A model generated the notes under the pieces. It had not been told where the DNA came from. It made no database searches and saw only the letters and a program-made list of their open reading frames with translations. The translations under genes and the position numbers were made by a program. From Ignelater luminosus (taxonomy: Eukaryota > Arthropoda > Insecta > Coleoptera > Elateridae), in contig VTPC01000423.1 of NCBI GenBank assembly GCA_011009095.1, forward strand, positions 221,729-285,728: a DNA stretch of 64,000 nt. Reading direction: 5' to 3'. Position 1 is the stretch's first letter. The number at the start of each line of letters is the position of its first letter. Shown piece after piece: positions 23,948 to 35,060 of this stretch.

Positions 23948-25792
23948 TTTGAAAAATTGGTTAGGAAGTTTTTCGATTTGAATACGAAAACAGGTTGAGA
24001 ATGTATTTTTTTGGTTTTTAAAAGATTCGTGTTATCAGTTCTTATCAAAATGGGTTTTACTAACGACTGACCGAGGACAGACACGATGGACAGTAGGAGG
24101 GCCCGGATATTAACAATTTTATACATGAATACATCCTTAACAGTAGTTCTAAATATTTGTTGAACTAATTCTAATTTTGATTTTTGACATAATGTAAATA
24201 TTCATTATAACGTGATAATATTGGAGAATTCTATTTGAATTGCGGTATGTTTGATTTTAATTTGTTTTGTTGATTTTACATTAACATTCAAGCAAAGACT
24301 GAAAATTGGCTTTCGTATTATTTTGTAATAGAGGGCGTCATTAGTTTTCAGTCTGTGTAATCTATTATTCCCTTCTTTAAGCTGCTTTAGAAAAGCTACA
24401 ATACAGTTGATTTATTAATAAATGGTTGAAGTTTCAAAGTCCTTAAACAAAGGAGACATTTTGACTACTGCTTGTAAACATCTCCAGTAGCGATTACTGT
24501 AATGGAATAAAGCTACCTTGACGTAAAACTGGACCAACGGAAGTGATATTGTCTGGTCAGTAAATTACGTTAATTGAAGGTGTAAACGATTGATAATTTA
24601 GATTTATTGTGAATGAATTTCTGTAATGTCTTTATAAGCTAATAAATATTGTGGCTTGTTTATCTAAAAGCTAATTCGTGAATGTTTTATTTGATCTAAT
24701 ATTTTTTCAAAAGTATTGTAAAATGTGCCCCAAAAAATTTTAGTATTAGAATGTACTAAATTAAAAAAAATTAAAAGATTGTAATTAACAAATGTTACAT
24801 TTTAGACACTATATAATCACGTGTATGTCACGTCTTAAAAATTTCCAAGCACACAAGATGCAAATTACCAAAATTATGTAATGCAATAGAAATTGTTAAT
24901 AAAAGTTTCAAACTAGTTTACATTGGAAAATATAACAATGGTTTTGTCTCTTGTAAGGTTGCAAGAAAAGGAAACATTAAATTAAAGATAATCATGGAAT
25001 TAGCGAGCCTCTGAATTATTGTCGTTGTCATATTGCACAACTCAGCATTATTAAAGATAGGAATTATGAAACATTCAAATTGTTTTTGTATTCAGTGTCT
25101 TTTCTTTTTATATATATATTCTATTGCTTATTTGTTATTTTTAAAAATCTATAGTTCTACTAATCTGTTATTCATAACTTTATTCCACTTAAGATAAATT
25201 TTTTTATGACTTTGTTATTTATAAAGTTAGGACAATTGTTAAAGAACAGTATATCCTAGTAACAAATTATGTTTTTCACTATACTGAATGTTTGAATTTT
25301 AAATAGAATAATAATATTCCCAAATATGTAATTGGGATTTCTCATAAAATCTAATTTTGATTTGGATTTTGTTTTTAAACATCTCGTCTAGCTTTGTCAA
25401 TTCTGTATCAGTAAGCTGCTATTTACAGATTGTTTAAATAATAAGAATTTATTTTTTAAATTTCTTTACATGATATCTAGCTATTTGAGTATATCAACAG
25501 ATCGTACAGTTTTTTGAAGAAGTGATTGGGAACGCTTGCTAAAGTTGTTCAACTCTAACTGTAAATATTTTAATTCCTCTTTAGATATAACACCCTGTAT
25601 ATGTTTATGTGATTTAATGTGCAGCTTTTTGCACAAATAATGTCGCAATATATTCTCTTAATGAATGAATTGATCAAACACACGAAATCTGATTTAGCAT
25701 TAATTACATAAAATTTGTTTCTTAAGAGCCTATAAGACGACTTTGGATAATTAATATAAAATTAAATTTTGTATATTTAGTTAATTGCTTCA
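23948..25792. other. upstream region and 5' UTR of the minus-strand beta-subunit gene
   Basis: No coding feature recognised. The minus frame at 23938-24126 is probably 5' UTR read-through. The rest is AT-rich. An ACACCCTGTATATG end at about 25590 resembles a transposon terminus without a visible partner. Confidence 0.4.
24065..24070 (-). promoter_or_regulatory. possible initiator (TCAGTC) for the beta-subunit gene
   Basis: A TCAGTC on the minus strand, about 121 nt upstream of the chosen ATG, matches the arthropod initiator consensus TCAGTY. The region around it is less AT-rich than its surroundings. A six-base match is weak evidence, and the downstream element position (+28) fits poorly. 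Confidence 0.2.
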
Positions 25793-25796
25793 TTAA

Positions 25797-26960
25797 AAGG
25801 GATCACAACACAAAAAACAAGTTTGTCTCAAATTGAAGTTTTTAGGTATTTACATTCCTGTGTAATCTCTCGGAAGTTTATCTGATACGATAAGGAAGTT
25901 ATGAGCAATAATCTAAATGTGTGTGACGTCAAACTGCAGACCGGCCGCGAGAGACGCTCAATCAACTTTTATATGCGGTTTTTTAGATTACGTTTTAAAC
26001 TTCATTTAAAAGTGCCTGCTTGTAGTATGTACAGTTGTGGAAATAGTTCAAAGAATAAAAACAATTGAGAAAAGGGAATATTTGTTATAAATTTCCAAAC
26101 TGGAATCATTCCCCAAAACGATTTGCTATGTAGCTAGAATGCTGCAAATGTTCATGAATTTATCACGCAGGGAATTGTTTATGTAGGTACTACATAGCGC
26201 CAAGTTTTGTTTAAAACACTTTCTGAAGTTACCAATTGTTTCTTAAAACGGATTTTTGTTTTTAAACCGAGATTATATGTCTAGCCTACTACATAGGTCT
26301 TTACTTACGAGTAAGAATAGTTTTGAAAATTGGGGGCACTCGGTAACAACAAAATCCTCATTTTTAACTTTTTACACTAACTTTTTTTTAACACAACACA
26401 TGCTTTCTTCATTCGTCATCTACAATTCCTGCATTTACACCACTTAATCTGTCTTGTTCTTACTGTGGTGTTTAATATTTGTTATTTATTAGAATTACTT
26501 GCTTCTTGAAAATTCTCACGAACAGATTCAAACTGATGAAGGTTAAATTCATTTGAAAATAAAACACAAATATTATTCTAAAAATAAACAAACAAATTTT
26601 AATTTGGACACTGGGTTTAAATTTATAAAGGTTTATTGGTTAAAATTGAAGATTTAAAACATGAATATTTCACCCTTATATATTTACGGTAACAGTCTTA
26701 AATGCTTACTGAAATAATTCACATAATATAACAGAATTGACATGTATTTGTCGCAACGTGTAATTTGATCTAAGAGTGCAATAAATCGGTTCCTGATATA
26801 ATGCCGCACATAGCTACCACACGGCCGTCTTGCAGTTTGACGTCACACTCTGATCTTTAAACAGCAATATTTACATAACTATTCCGAGTATCAAAACGGG
26901 ACTTAGACCATTCGAATTTCATTTCAATGACCTAAATTGCGATTTTTGTTGTAATCCCCT
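25797..26960. mobile_element. TTAA-flanked non-autonomous inverted-repeat element
   Basis: TTAA occurs immediately outside both ends (25793-25796 and 26961-26964). The terminal sequences AAGGGATCACAAC and, inverted, AGGGGATTACAAC are related. A stronger inverted pair lies about 120 bp inside each end: GTGTGACGTCAAACTGCAG at 25921 and its complement ending at 26848, both followed inwards by a GGCCG block. The 1.16-kb interior has no transposase frame. A TTAA target suggests a piggyBac-type mover, but the ends lack the usual CCC start, so the family is open. Confidence 0.65.
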
Positions 26961-26964
26961 TTAA

Positions 26965-27740
26965 AGAAATGATTTGTGACATTATTTATGCAAAACCTGT
27001 ACAACTAGATTTTCTACAACGAATGATGATTATACCCTTGGTGATGGTGATAAAAGTGTAGTGCTCAAACACCCAAAAGCCTTCTGGATAAAAATCTTGT
27101 ATGGTACAGTGTATGTAAACGGTTTTAGTTTTTATGGTTGTAAAAGTCTAACCGACAAGTAATAAATGGAAATAAAAGAGATTGTAATGTTATATAGCGG
27201 TTCTGATGGCAGGTAGTCAACACAACAGTGCTGGTGACGGATAACAAGCTTCTTAGAATGTGCAATAAAAACTGGAAATCGTGCAAAATCGTGCAGTAAA
27301 AACTTTTGATTGTGCAAAATAAAATGCAACTAATAAAAATGAGTTAAACTAACAAGATATTGGTACCACTTCCTTAAAAATATGGGAATAATATGTTAGT
27401 TTTCATCTTAAAACTTACTGATCTAGACCTTAGTCTTTTTCTTTTCTTGCAAAAAATACGCAAAAAACGTGAGTACACACCGACGCGACGTCAACTGATT
27501 GTCCCTATTATTTGAGGTTATATTTACGAATCGCATTAAAGGCCACTGCAAACAGCTGTAAATAGCACGCCCATAGAAATTTTGTAAAAAATATGCATAA
27601 GTTGCATACAACTCGCTACAACAACGGACTAAAAATTTTCAAAAAAGCTTTTTTTAAGATTCTTCTATAGGATATACACAAAATCTAGCTTAGTGTCAAA
27701 CAGCTCTAAAACACGAGGAGAAGAATTTCCAAACATTAAC
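26965..27740. other. intergenic, nothing recognised
   Basis: Short frames on the minus strand at 27132-27329 and 27423-27611 have no recognisable motif. Confidence 0.4.
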
Positions 27741-27744
27741 TTAC

Positions 27745-27892
27745 GCAAATTGCAGTGCGCATCAACTTGTGATTTTCTCTCGCTACCTGTAGCCTTATCA
27801 CAGGGTACACAATAAATTGTCTTCCCATTAGATTTTAGTTTCGGATATTTTTTAATCCATCCTCTTATCTTAGAACTTGTCGTTTTAGACAT
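27745..27892 (-). CDS. possible exon with a BED-like (hAT/CGGBP1-type) zinc finger
   Basis: From an ATG at 27890-27892 the minus frame reads SSKIRGWIKKYPKLKSNGK followed by IYCVPCDK and SERKSQVDAHC. The pattern (W...YP.L, then a C-x2-C pair, then a charged spacer and an H) resembles the BED/CGGBP1-like finger found in hAT transposases and genes derived from them. A GTAAGT donor lies right after the HC position, so the distal ligand could be in a following exon at lower coordinates. The open frame extends beyond the ATG to 28045 without likeness to the family. It could be a host gene first exon or a transposon fragment. Confidence 0.4.
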
Positions 27893-28855
27893 TTTAAAAC
27901 ATAGCACAAAAAACGCGTCTCTTTTCCGGGGCATACAACTGAAAACTAAACAAAGCATCGCTTCCAGAAGAGAAAAGTGGGAAGGGGAGATAGAGTAATT
28001 CAAAATTTCTTGGAAGTACAGTGTCCGCCAAAAAGTGTGAACCATATGGGAAAAATTTTTATTAAATGACTTATGGAAAATTTAGTTTCGGCAGCAGGTT
28101 TTGCTTGCTCCATTAATCAAAATTCTGTTTTGTAATGATATAAGATTTCCAGTAACTAAATCAATAATTAACCAAAACAAAAATTCTGGTTAAAGATGTT
28201 TAATTACGGAATATACAAGTAATAGTTATTTCTGTACCAAGGGTCGAAAAAGAAAGTTTACTCTCGTTAACGAAATCGAGGCCCAAGGCACAACCGAGTC
28301 TGGGAATCTTGGAATTGCTTTTTGAGATTATGCAGAAAAGTCTTGTTACTAGAAAATTATTAAATTAAATTTCTCTTTCGACCCTTTTTTATTTAGATGA
28401 CCTTTAGTTGGTTGTTTATTATTGAACTTCTGGTAACGGTACTGAAGATATAAACAGCGGTTTATTATGCTGTTGTGCGCAAAAATTGTTTTTATCTTTC
28501 TGTTCTAAAGTTATTTATAACACTGTTATGTACTGACAAGTTTACTAAGTGTCGGTAGCATAGGTTGCAAAAAAAGATGTTGATAAACAGTTTTATATTG
28601 TAAAAAAGGTTGAAAAAAGGTTGTTTCAATTTGTAAAAGTCTTACGATAAGAGTATCACTAATGTATTGCATATATTTAGTGTAATCATCCAACATTAAA
28701 AGATCTTCTGAAAATTGATAAAACAAAAAAAAGAATTGATATATTGATATTGAGTACTAGGCGGTGATCACCGTCATTTTAAATAAATTGTTGCAGTGCC
28801 AGTAAAATTGTTGTACTGGATATTTGAATTGGTTGTATTTTCCAATTTAGAAATA

Positions 28856-28934
28856 ATGATTAAATGTGCAATTATTGTTTTTTTCTCTTGCTTATTGTAT
28901 GCAGAGGTCCAAGCAAAATGCAGAGTAATGCAAG
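28856..28934 (+). CDS. DM9/DUF3421 secreted protein A, exon 1 (signal peptide)
   Basis: Encodes MIKCAIIVFFSCLLYAEVQA, a textbook signal peptide with likely cleavage after VQA, then KCRVMQ. The 79-nt exon ends in phase 1 at CAA-G before GTAATT. The protein is therefore predicted to be secreted. The same exon structure occurs in copy 2 at 43203. I assigned this exon from the conserved signal peptide, the phase match to exon 2 and preservation in both copies; a transcript would settle it. Confidence 0.8.
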
Positions 28935-30924
28935 GTAATTAATTTACTAATAAAATAATTTTTATTATTACACTTATTGCGAAATAATTAGAATTTTAGA
29001 ATTTTTACGTCAGCAACTTTACATTAAAATTGTTGTTTATAGAAATTTTCCCACAGCTTTTACTAGAATCTTATTCCATTTTTTCTTTGTAAATATCAAT
29101 CTCTATCAACTGTTGTGTCACTTGCGGTTTTTTATGCGAGCGCCAAACCTACAGATGCTATAAAATACTAAACTTTTTAAAATTTCAAACTTGGAATCCT
29201 GGAACTTATTTTCAAAAATTATATTTAAGCTTGTTTTTCTTTTCTTCTAAGCTATTCAAACAGATCTTGTTAACCGTGCGTTCTACAAATGTAACTTTTT
29301 CCATTTACTTACAGAGTAAATAATCTCTGAAAGTCTTACCAAGATAATGTTATTATCTATTTATTACTCGTTTTGTTATTAATTAAATAACATTTACATA
29401 ACAAGCATTCTATTACTCAACAACTAAAAGATTACAAAATTTAAAAGCAAAAACAGAAAAAAAATAATCTCAGTTTTATTTTTCAACGTATGTAGCTTAT
29501 CTCAATGTCAGAAACTTATTGGATCACTTTTTATATTTTTTCTTTTAGAAATTACTAACGAATGCTCGTTTTTCTTTCATCTTAAAATTCTTCAGATCTC
29601 TAGTTCTAGAAACATGGCTTTGTCATAATGAAAAAAAAACTCATGTATCATTACTGAAATCTACAGCGAGAAATTTATAAGCCCTCATGTACCCCCCCGA
29701 TCTCCAGTGTAAACTCAGTGATAAAAACTAAATAAAGATTAAACGCACGTGTTGAAGCGGTGCAATTCGGTGTGCAATACAAATTGCTCCCTTTTATTAA
29801 TTATCTGTTTATAATTTTGTTGAAAACAGTTGTAATGTTTATGAATTTTACTGATATCAACCATTAAAATACCCATTAAAAAACTGCATTTCTAGGAGTG
29901 TAGTACATAATTTGTAAAATCAAGTATTTAAGTGTTCGTTTCTAAATGCACTTTTTCTTGGTCAGCCCTGAAAGTTTTTAAAAATTATTTTCTTATCATT
30001 AAATTTGTCCGCAGTCTGTTTATGTATATTTTATTTTTTCGAATATGAAAGTATAAAATCTAATTAGTATCAAAATTCAAATCTTAATTTTCCGCCCCCT
30101 AGAAATGCCGTCCGTGTGCGGCGCACGCTTTGCACTCCCGCTGGCTGGGGCTCTGCTCCCGAGGTGCAACTAAAAGAGCATCAACAGAAACAAGTGTGTG
30201 GTGAAAGATCGCATACTTAATGGAAACTAATATTACTTTAATTAAATCTTTTTTTGCTTACCATGCAAAAGCAGCGATTTTTATACAATCTCTGTCCATA
30301 TGAAGCAGATGTTGTGATTTCCAAAGAGCATTGCTTAATTATCTGTGACTTCTGGCATCGTTGAAGAGTTCAATCTAAGATACCGTAAATCTACCAATGC
30401 ATCTTTCCTTTATTTCTCTTCTCTGTGCTTCTAGTTAATATTAATTAAAACATGTAAAGTCAATAACAGACTTACTATCGGTTCGGGAATGGCACTGACA
30501 ATGATGATGAAGATGATGATGATGGAGTCTTCAGAAAAATTCAACAACCAACCGTGACAGCATAAAAGCAATTGTTGTGTCATAATATTAATCTGTTAGT
30601 ACCCATCTCAATATTACTATGTTTATATTCGTTGTGATATTTATCCAAATCCTGTGCCATTTCAAAACCTGCTACGTATATCCAATTCTTTCTTTACTTA
30701 CGATTCATTTTTCGGAACTATGTATTATATGCCTGTCAACTGACAAAAAGAAGAAGCATCAAAACAACTAGAAATTTTGAGATTTGAAGCAATTCTCGAC
30801 ATACTTTGCTAAACTTAATAGTTATCGTTTGTTTAATTTTTCACTTGCATATTTTCATAAATATTTGATGGATTTTGACTGTAGGCGCCTGATGGTATAT
30901 TTCTATTTCTATTTCTAATTCTAG
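28935..30924 (+). other. intron 1 of DM9 gene A (2.0 kb)
   Basis: GTAATT donor and TTCTAG acceptor. It contains a distinctly GC-rich patch at about 30098-30175 (GCCGTCCGTGTGCGGCGCAC) absent from copy 2, and a GATGAT trinucleotide tract near 30500-30525. Confidence 0.7.
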
Positions 30925-31121
30925 GCTACTATTGGAGAGATTTTACTGGAGAAGTACCAGATGACGCCCTTCCAGGTGGAGCAGACCCTAATGGAAAACC
31001 AATCTTCATTGGGCAAGTATTGCAATTGGGATTTCTAATACCTGTTAAGATCTATTTGGACAATCCAACAGCATATTATGAATTTGAAAGGAAAGAAGTT
31101 CCAGTAACAGAGAACATTAAA
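30925..31121 (+). CDS. DM9/DUF3421 secreted protein A, exon 2 (first DM9 repeat)
   Basis: 197 nt, phase 1 in and phase 0 out. It encodes GYYWRDFTGEVPDDALPGG, then the first DM9 unit (NGKPIFIGQVLQLGFLIPVK, AYYEFERKEVPV). The ALPGG-x-D...G..I(Y/F)(I/V)G core and the Y-E-x-x-x-K-E end are DM9 signatures. Characterised two-DM9 lectins such as oyster CGL1 bind mannose through Asp and Lys side chains. A D in ADPNGK and a K in PVKIY lie in comparable places, but their equivalence is inferred. Confidence 0.88.
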
Positions 31122-31182
31122 GTAATATACTATATATTTTTATGATTTTACAACGAAAAAAATAATTTAATTCAATTTGCAG

Positions 31183-31449
31183 ATACTTTGCACCCAATAT
31201 CCAGAACATTTCGAATGGATTAGAACTAGTGATGATGAAATAAAATTTTTAACAGAAAAGCATTTAGTTATAGGGGGATATCAACCAAGTTGGACCACCT
31301 TTATTGGAAGAGTACGACATGGAAGCGAAACATTAGTTGGAAAATTACTTTTTACTGAACGTCCAAACAGTACCGGTTTGCATGTTACTAGTAACGGAAG
31401 TGGCATACAGTATAGTTCGTATGAGATTCTTGTTTATAATCCTCATTAG
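31183..31449 (+). CDS. DM9/DUF3421 secreted protein A, exon 3 (second DM9 repeat, stop)
   Basis: 267 nt after a TTTGCAG acceptor, ending in TAG at 31447-31449. It encodes ILCTQYPEHFEWIRTS, then the second DM9 unit (TTFIGRVRHGSETLVGKLLF ... YEILVYNPH). With the other exons the protein is 180 residues, about 160 after signal cleavage, which is a normal size for a two-repeat DM9 protein. An in-frame TTG six bases upstream of the exon belongs to the intron and should not be used as a start. Possible roles, inferred from the family, are glycan recognition in immunity or digestion. Confidence 0.9.
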   Translation: MLCTQYPEHFEWIRTSDDEIKFLTEKHLVIGGYQPSWTTFIGRVRHGSETLVGKLLFTERPNSTGLHVTSNGSGIQYSSYEILVYNPH

Positions 31450-31473
31450 ATGATAGACTGATAACAATATTGA

Positions 31474-31479
31474 AATAAA
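31474..31479 (+). terminator. polyadenylation signal AATAAA (proximal), DM9 gene A
   Basis: 25 nt downstream of the stop codon. The matching place in copy 2 reads AACAAT, so the signal is lost there. Confidence 0.5.
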
Positions 31480-31578
31480 TCTTGTATTTAGTTATTATAG
31501 TTCATCAATATCCTAAGTAATACTTACAGATCTTTCTAAGCTATACTCATTGTTATTATAGTACCTTTATGAAGTTAA

Positions 31579-31584
31579 AAATAA
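31579..31584 (+). terminator. polyadenylation signal AATAAA (distal), DM9 gene A
   Basis: 130 nt downstream of the stop and conserved in copy 2 (46646-46651). Confidence 0.45.
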
Positions 31585-31680
31585 AACTTTTGCGCACTAA
31601 CGATAAGGTGAATTGCGTTTGTTAAGTTCTTCACAGATTTTTTGAGTTTCAAGCTGCGATTATTCTGTGAATCGTTAAAT

Positions 31681-31827
31681 ATGTTACCTAAGTTAAAACA
31701 TTCAGAAGAGCATACAGGAGCATTAACGTTAGTAAATAGAACTCTAGAAGAAGTTACAGTGACTGGAGTCAGAATAAAATATTTTAATGCATTTATTCTG
31801 GACTATTTTTATTTTATTGCAGCATGA
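31681..31827 (+). other. 48-codon open frame downstream of DM9 gene A, retained in both copies
   Basis: ATG to TGA, encoding MLPKLKHSEEHTGALTLVNR and beyond. Copy 2 (46751-46897) keeps the identical length with four residue changes. By hand I count five amino-acid-changing and four silent bases, which does not show coding constraint. No domain recognised; most likely 3' flank. Confidence 0.3.
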
Positions 31828-31933
31828 ACGTGAAAAAATAGTGGTTAATTATGACTATAATCTAAATATAATCTAATCTATAATATTTTGAAAACTGAAT
31901 ATTTACAAAAATCTTTTGAGCTATAATTATAAT

Positions 31934-33989
31934 CAGTATTGGGTAGGATCTAGATTCAAGTATCTAGATCCTGGATTTAGATACGATCGGAAGATCTTGT
32001 ATCTGGATCTAAACACTGTTTTGAATTGCTCTGATGTAGATACCAATTGAATGGATCTTAAGCCTTTAGATTCAAAATCCATATTAGAACAATCGAAGTA
32101 ATTATATTATTTAACTTTTGAAAAATTTTCTTTTAAACACTCAATTTCCGACATAAAAACCACGCAAGCTTAGCCATTCAAAAATAAAAACTGTTTAAAG
32201 CAAAATAAAAACTTCATTCTGCTATGTTTTGCTTCAAAAGTATCAAACGATTATATCATAAAAACAAAATTTATAAAGGTGATGGTTTTTATTAAGTACT
32301 ACACTACTAAAATATATTTAAGAAACTAGCTCCCATTTTGTATGTAGTTCCTAAATGTTCTAGGTATACAGGGTGATCATTTTAAAACTTCCCACCCTGA
32401 ATATCTTGAAAACCAAAAAAAATATCGAAATAAATCCAAGGGTATTTTCTTATATTGGGAGGGAGACAATAAACTATGTACAAAGTTTTCGATTAAAATT
32501 CTACCCTTAAGCTCCAGCCACCCCCCCTTAAAATTCTGAATTGGATAATATGGCATGTCGCACATCAAATTAAAGGTCCTCAATATCAGAATGCAGTAGT
32601 GTTTGAAAAAATCAAATCAGCCGATTGGTTTTCAAAGAATTAATTTTTTTTATTTTAATAACAGTACATTATTAAATTTATCGTAATAGATGCTCGAATT
32701 GCGCTCCATTGGTTGCTAGGCAAAAATAAATCAAACTCATTATAATTTTAGATAAGTAAAATAAAATAAGCTTTATCATTGCCTAGCAACCAATGAAGCG
32801 CAATTCGCGCATCCATTACAATAAATTCCAGAATTTGAATCCTTTTAAGCAGACGTTAGGGATAATGTCTCGACTTTACTTAAGAAATACAGCAATAGGT
32901 AAAAGAAATTCATTTAAAGACATTACAATACCTTCTTAAATCAGAGATTTTGTCATCAACCATTAAAGAATTAGCGTAACTGTTTACTTTGACCAAGGTT
33001 CTTTACGATTATAACTCTTTCATGAATTCATCTTAATATATGTATTTTATGAAATGTAACAAAACCTGTGTTAGCAACTAAAAGAAAACCAGAGGATTAG
33101 CATTTTCTATGTATTTCAATAGCGCATTTAAGTAAAAAGTGCCTTTTCTTGCAAATATCGATCTTGTCACGTTTTGAATTTTCTAAGGTATTGATTCTGC
33201 ACAGACCAAAATAAGATGCATTATTCGTTCAGTCAGGCAAAAATAACCCTCTAAAGTATAGTATATAAAGAATAAGAGGTAAACGAAGTCTCAACTTTTC
33301 TTAAAATTTCTCAATTAGAAAAATTATATGAAGATGAATTTTTTGATTTTTTAAAGTGTATCCTCAGAAATCTCAATCTCCAGTTAACACACAATGTTTG
33401 GAATATTTAAAATGTACAGACACAAACTACTGCTAGTTAAATAAATATCCAATAATAAAAGAAATTTTTTTAAAACTGAATAGTGTACTGCATCGTCCGC
33501 GCCTACAAAGAGGATGTTTAGTACAGGAGGTCAGATTTTAACTCCAAAAAGAAACAAATTAAGTGATGATATTTTCGAAACTTTGCTAATCTTAAAAAGT
33601 AATAAAACATAAACTGTTCATGCTACGTGTATAAGTGTACATTTTTATGTAGCTATATTGTTATTAATTTACTAATCTGATAATGTATGTGTATATTAAA
33701 TTAATAGTTATTTATATGTTGTATGTACATTTTAGCATGTGATATTGAATTTGTTAAAATACAAAAAATAAATCTATTCTGTATTATTAAATAGGTACAT
33801 ATCCTTAATCATTTCGTGAAACAAAAATAAAAAGTATCTAAGAAGGATCTAGATACTTTTTGATAGATTTTGGATCTGCATCTAAGTAGATAATTTAAAA
33901 GATGATCTTGTATCTGAACTAGATTCATGTTGGAAAAAGTATCTGGATTTAGAACTAGATACTGAGAGGAAGGATCTTCCCCAACGCTG
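31934..33989. mobile_element. hAT-like non-autonomous element with TATCTAGATC subterminal repeats
   Basis: The left end CAGTATTGGGTAGGATCTAG and the inverted right end CAGCGTTGGGGAAGATCC fit the CAG.GTTGGG start of many hAT elements. Dense variants of TATCTAGATC/GTATCTGGATCT occupy about 31945-32080 and 33835-33970, typical of subterminal transposase-binding repeats. The interior has no intact transposase and contains what look like secondary insertions (32366 onward). The expected 8-bp target duplication is not seen (ATTATAAT versus GTCACATT). The left end sits exactly where copy 1/copy 2 homology stops. Confidence 0.65.
32675..32828. repeat. perfect-looking hairpin with TTGGTTGCTAGGCAA arms
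   Basis: ATGCTCGAATTGCGCTCCAT then TGGTTGCTAGGCAA (32690-32724) is inverted at 32773-32813 (TTGCCTAGCAACCAATGAAG, GCGCAATTCG). Arms are about 45 bp around a loop of about 50 bp. It lies inside the hAT-like element and may be a separate MITE or part of a stem formed by the host element. Confidence 0.7.
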
Positions 33990-34009
33990 GTCACATTGCT
34001 CCTGGGAAG

Positions 34010-34335
34010 CGTTTATCAAAAGCTTTGAACAGTTTGTTAATATTTAGATCAGGACTTAAATATTCTTTATCGGGTTTTGCCCGTGTATAGTGTCCGACGT
34101 CTCTTGGTATAGAGTTTATATGAGCTTTATAGCTTCACGATCATTTTCTGTAAAAGTCGATTTTTTATGGCTTGTCTTATTACCAGAATTCAAGGTGTGA
34201 TCAACTTTCTTCTTGGCAATAATTCCATCAATTTTTTTCTTGTCACTGAAAATGTATTCAGTAAGGTTTTCTTGCAAACTTGAACGTAGTTTCCACTCTC
34301 ATTTGGGATAGTGTAGCTTATCGTTGTTTAACGTC
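34010..34335 (-). pseudogene. fragment of a repetitive insect protein family (IPRDVGHYTRA motif)
   Basis: Read on the minus strand across one or two frameshifts, the stretch gives NYVQVCKKTLLNTFSVTRKK, then STFTENDREAIKL and, in the next frame, NSIPRDVGHYTRAKPDKEYL followed by SPDLNINKLFKAF. These blocks recur in a large uncharacterised repeat-encoded protein family in insect genomes. I recognise the pattern but cannot name its transposon class. It is clearly broken. Confidence 0.5.
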
Positions 34336-35060
34336 TGCTCTCTTCTGGAGCATCGTAATTGCCATGACAACGTCTTTTAATCGGTTCCAGTTGTATAAGA
34401 CCCATTAGATTAGTACTATTGGTTTCAAAATGAACTAAAACACTGCCCAACTACTATGATTAGAAGATGTAAGTATTCTTTCTAGTGTAAATGGGACTTT
34501 ATCGGTCAAATAATCCATGGGTAAAGATATTTTAGCCGAAATTAAATGTACATATTCCAGTTGGATAATTAAAGTGTCCTAGTTAATTTTGAAACCAATA
34601 GTACCTTGTGATTTAGTGTTTTTATTATAATATTTTTTCAAGAAGGTTTCACGCCATAGGTAGCTAAGCTTTTTGCAACCAAAATAGAATTTACAAATCA
34701 CTTAAGAATAAAACTTACTTTAGAAAAACTATCAGTGATGTACTGTACTATGTTGTTATTCATAAACAAAAAACTGATAGCTTAAACCGGTACTACTGAT
34801 GCATTAACTAACACAAATAATTAGAATCTACTTAAAGCGTCAAGGATTATTTTAATTTGAATTATAAAAATATTTAAATATTTCCTTGTTTTGTATGCCT
34901 TGCCAGCTTCTTTCAGAAGCTTGTATTCAGCACTGATACGTCCACTGTCACTACTTCTTTGCATTTTAATATTAACTTCAATCTTTTAATTCAAAAACTT
35001 CTAAGAAGTTGACAACAATACCACACAATAGTCACACGCGTGCTCTCACATAACGAAAGT
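34336..35060. other. intergenic, nothing recognised
   Basis: AT-rich; no frame or repeat that I can assign. Confidence 0.4.

Larger units (their letters stand above)
28210..31933 (+). repeat. segmental duplication, copy 1
   Basis: Colinear with 39985-47005 in the same orientation. Homology starts near AATAGTTATTT.TGTACCAAGG and ends at GAGCTATAATTATAAT, where the hAT-like element of copy 1 begins. It includes the promoter side, all three exons and the 3' flank of the DM9 gene. The intron segment 29500-30165 is unrelated to its counterpart (43890-44995). Exons are about 92% identical at protein level. Confidence 0.9.
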
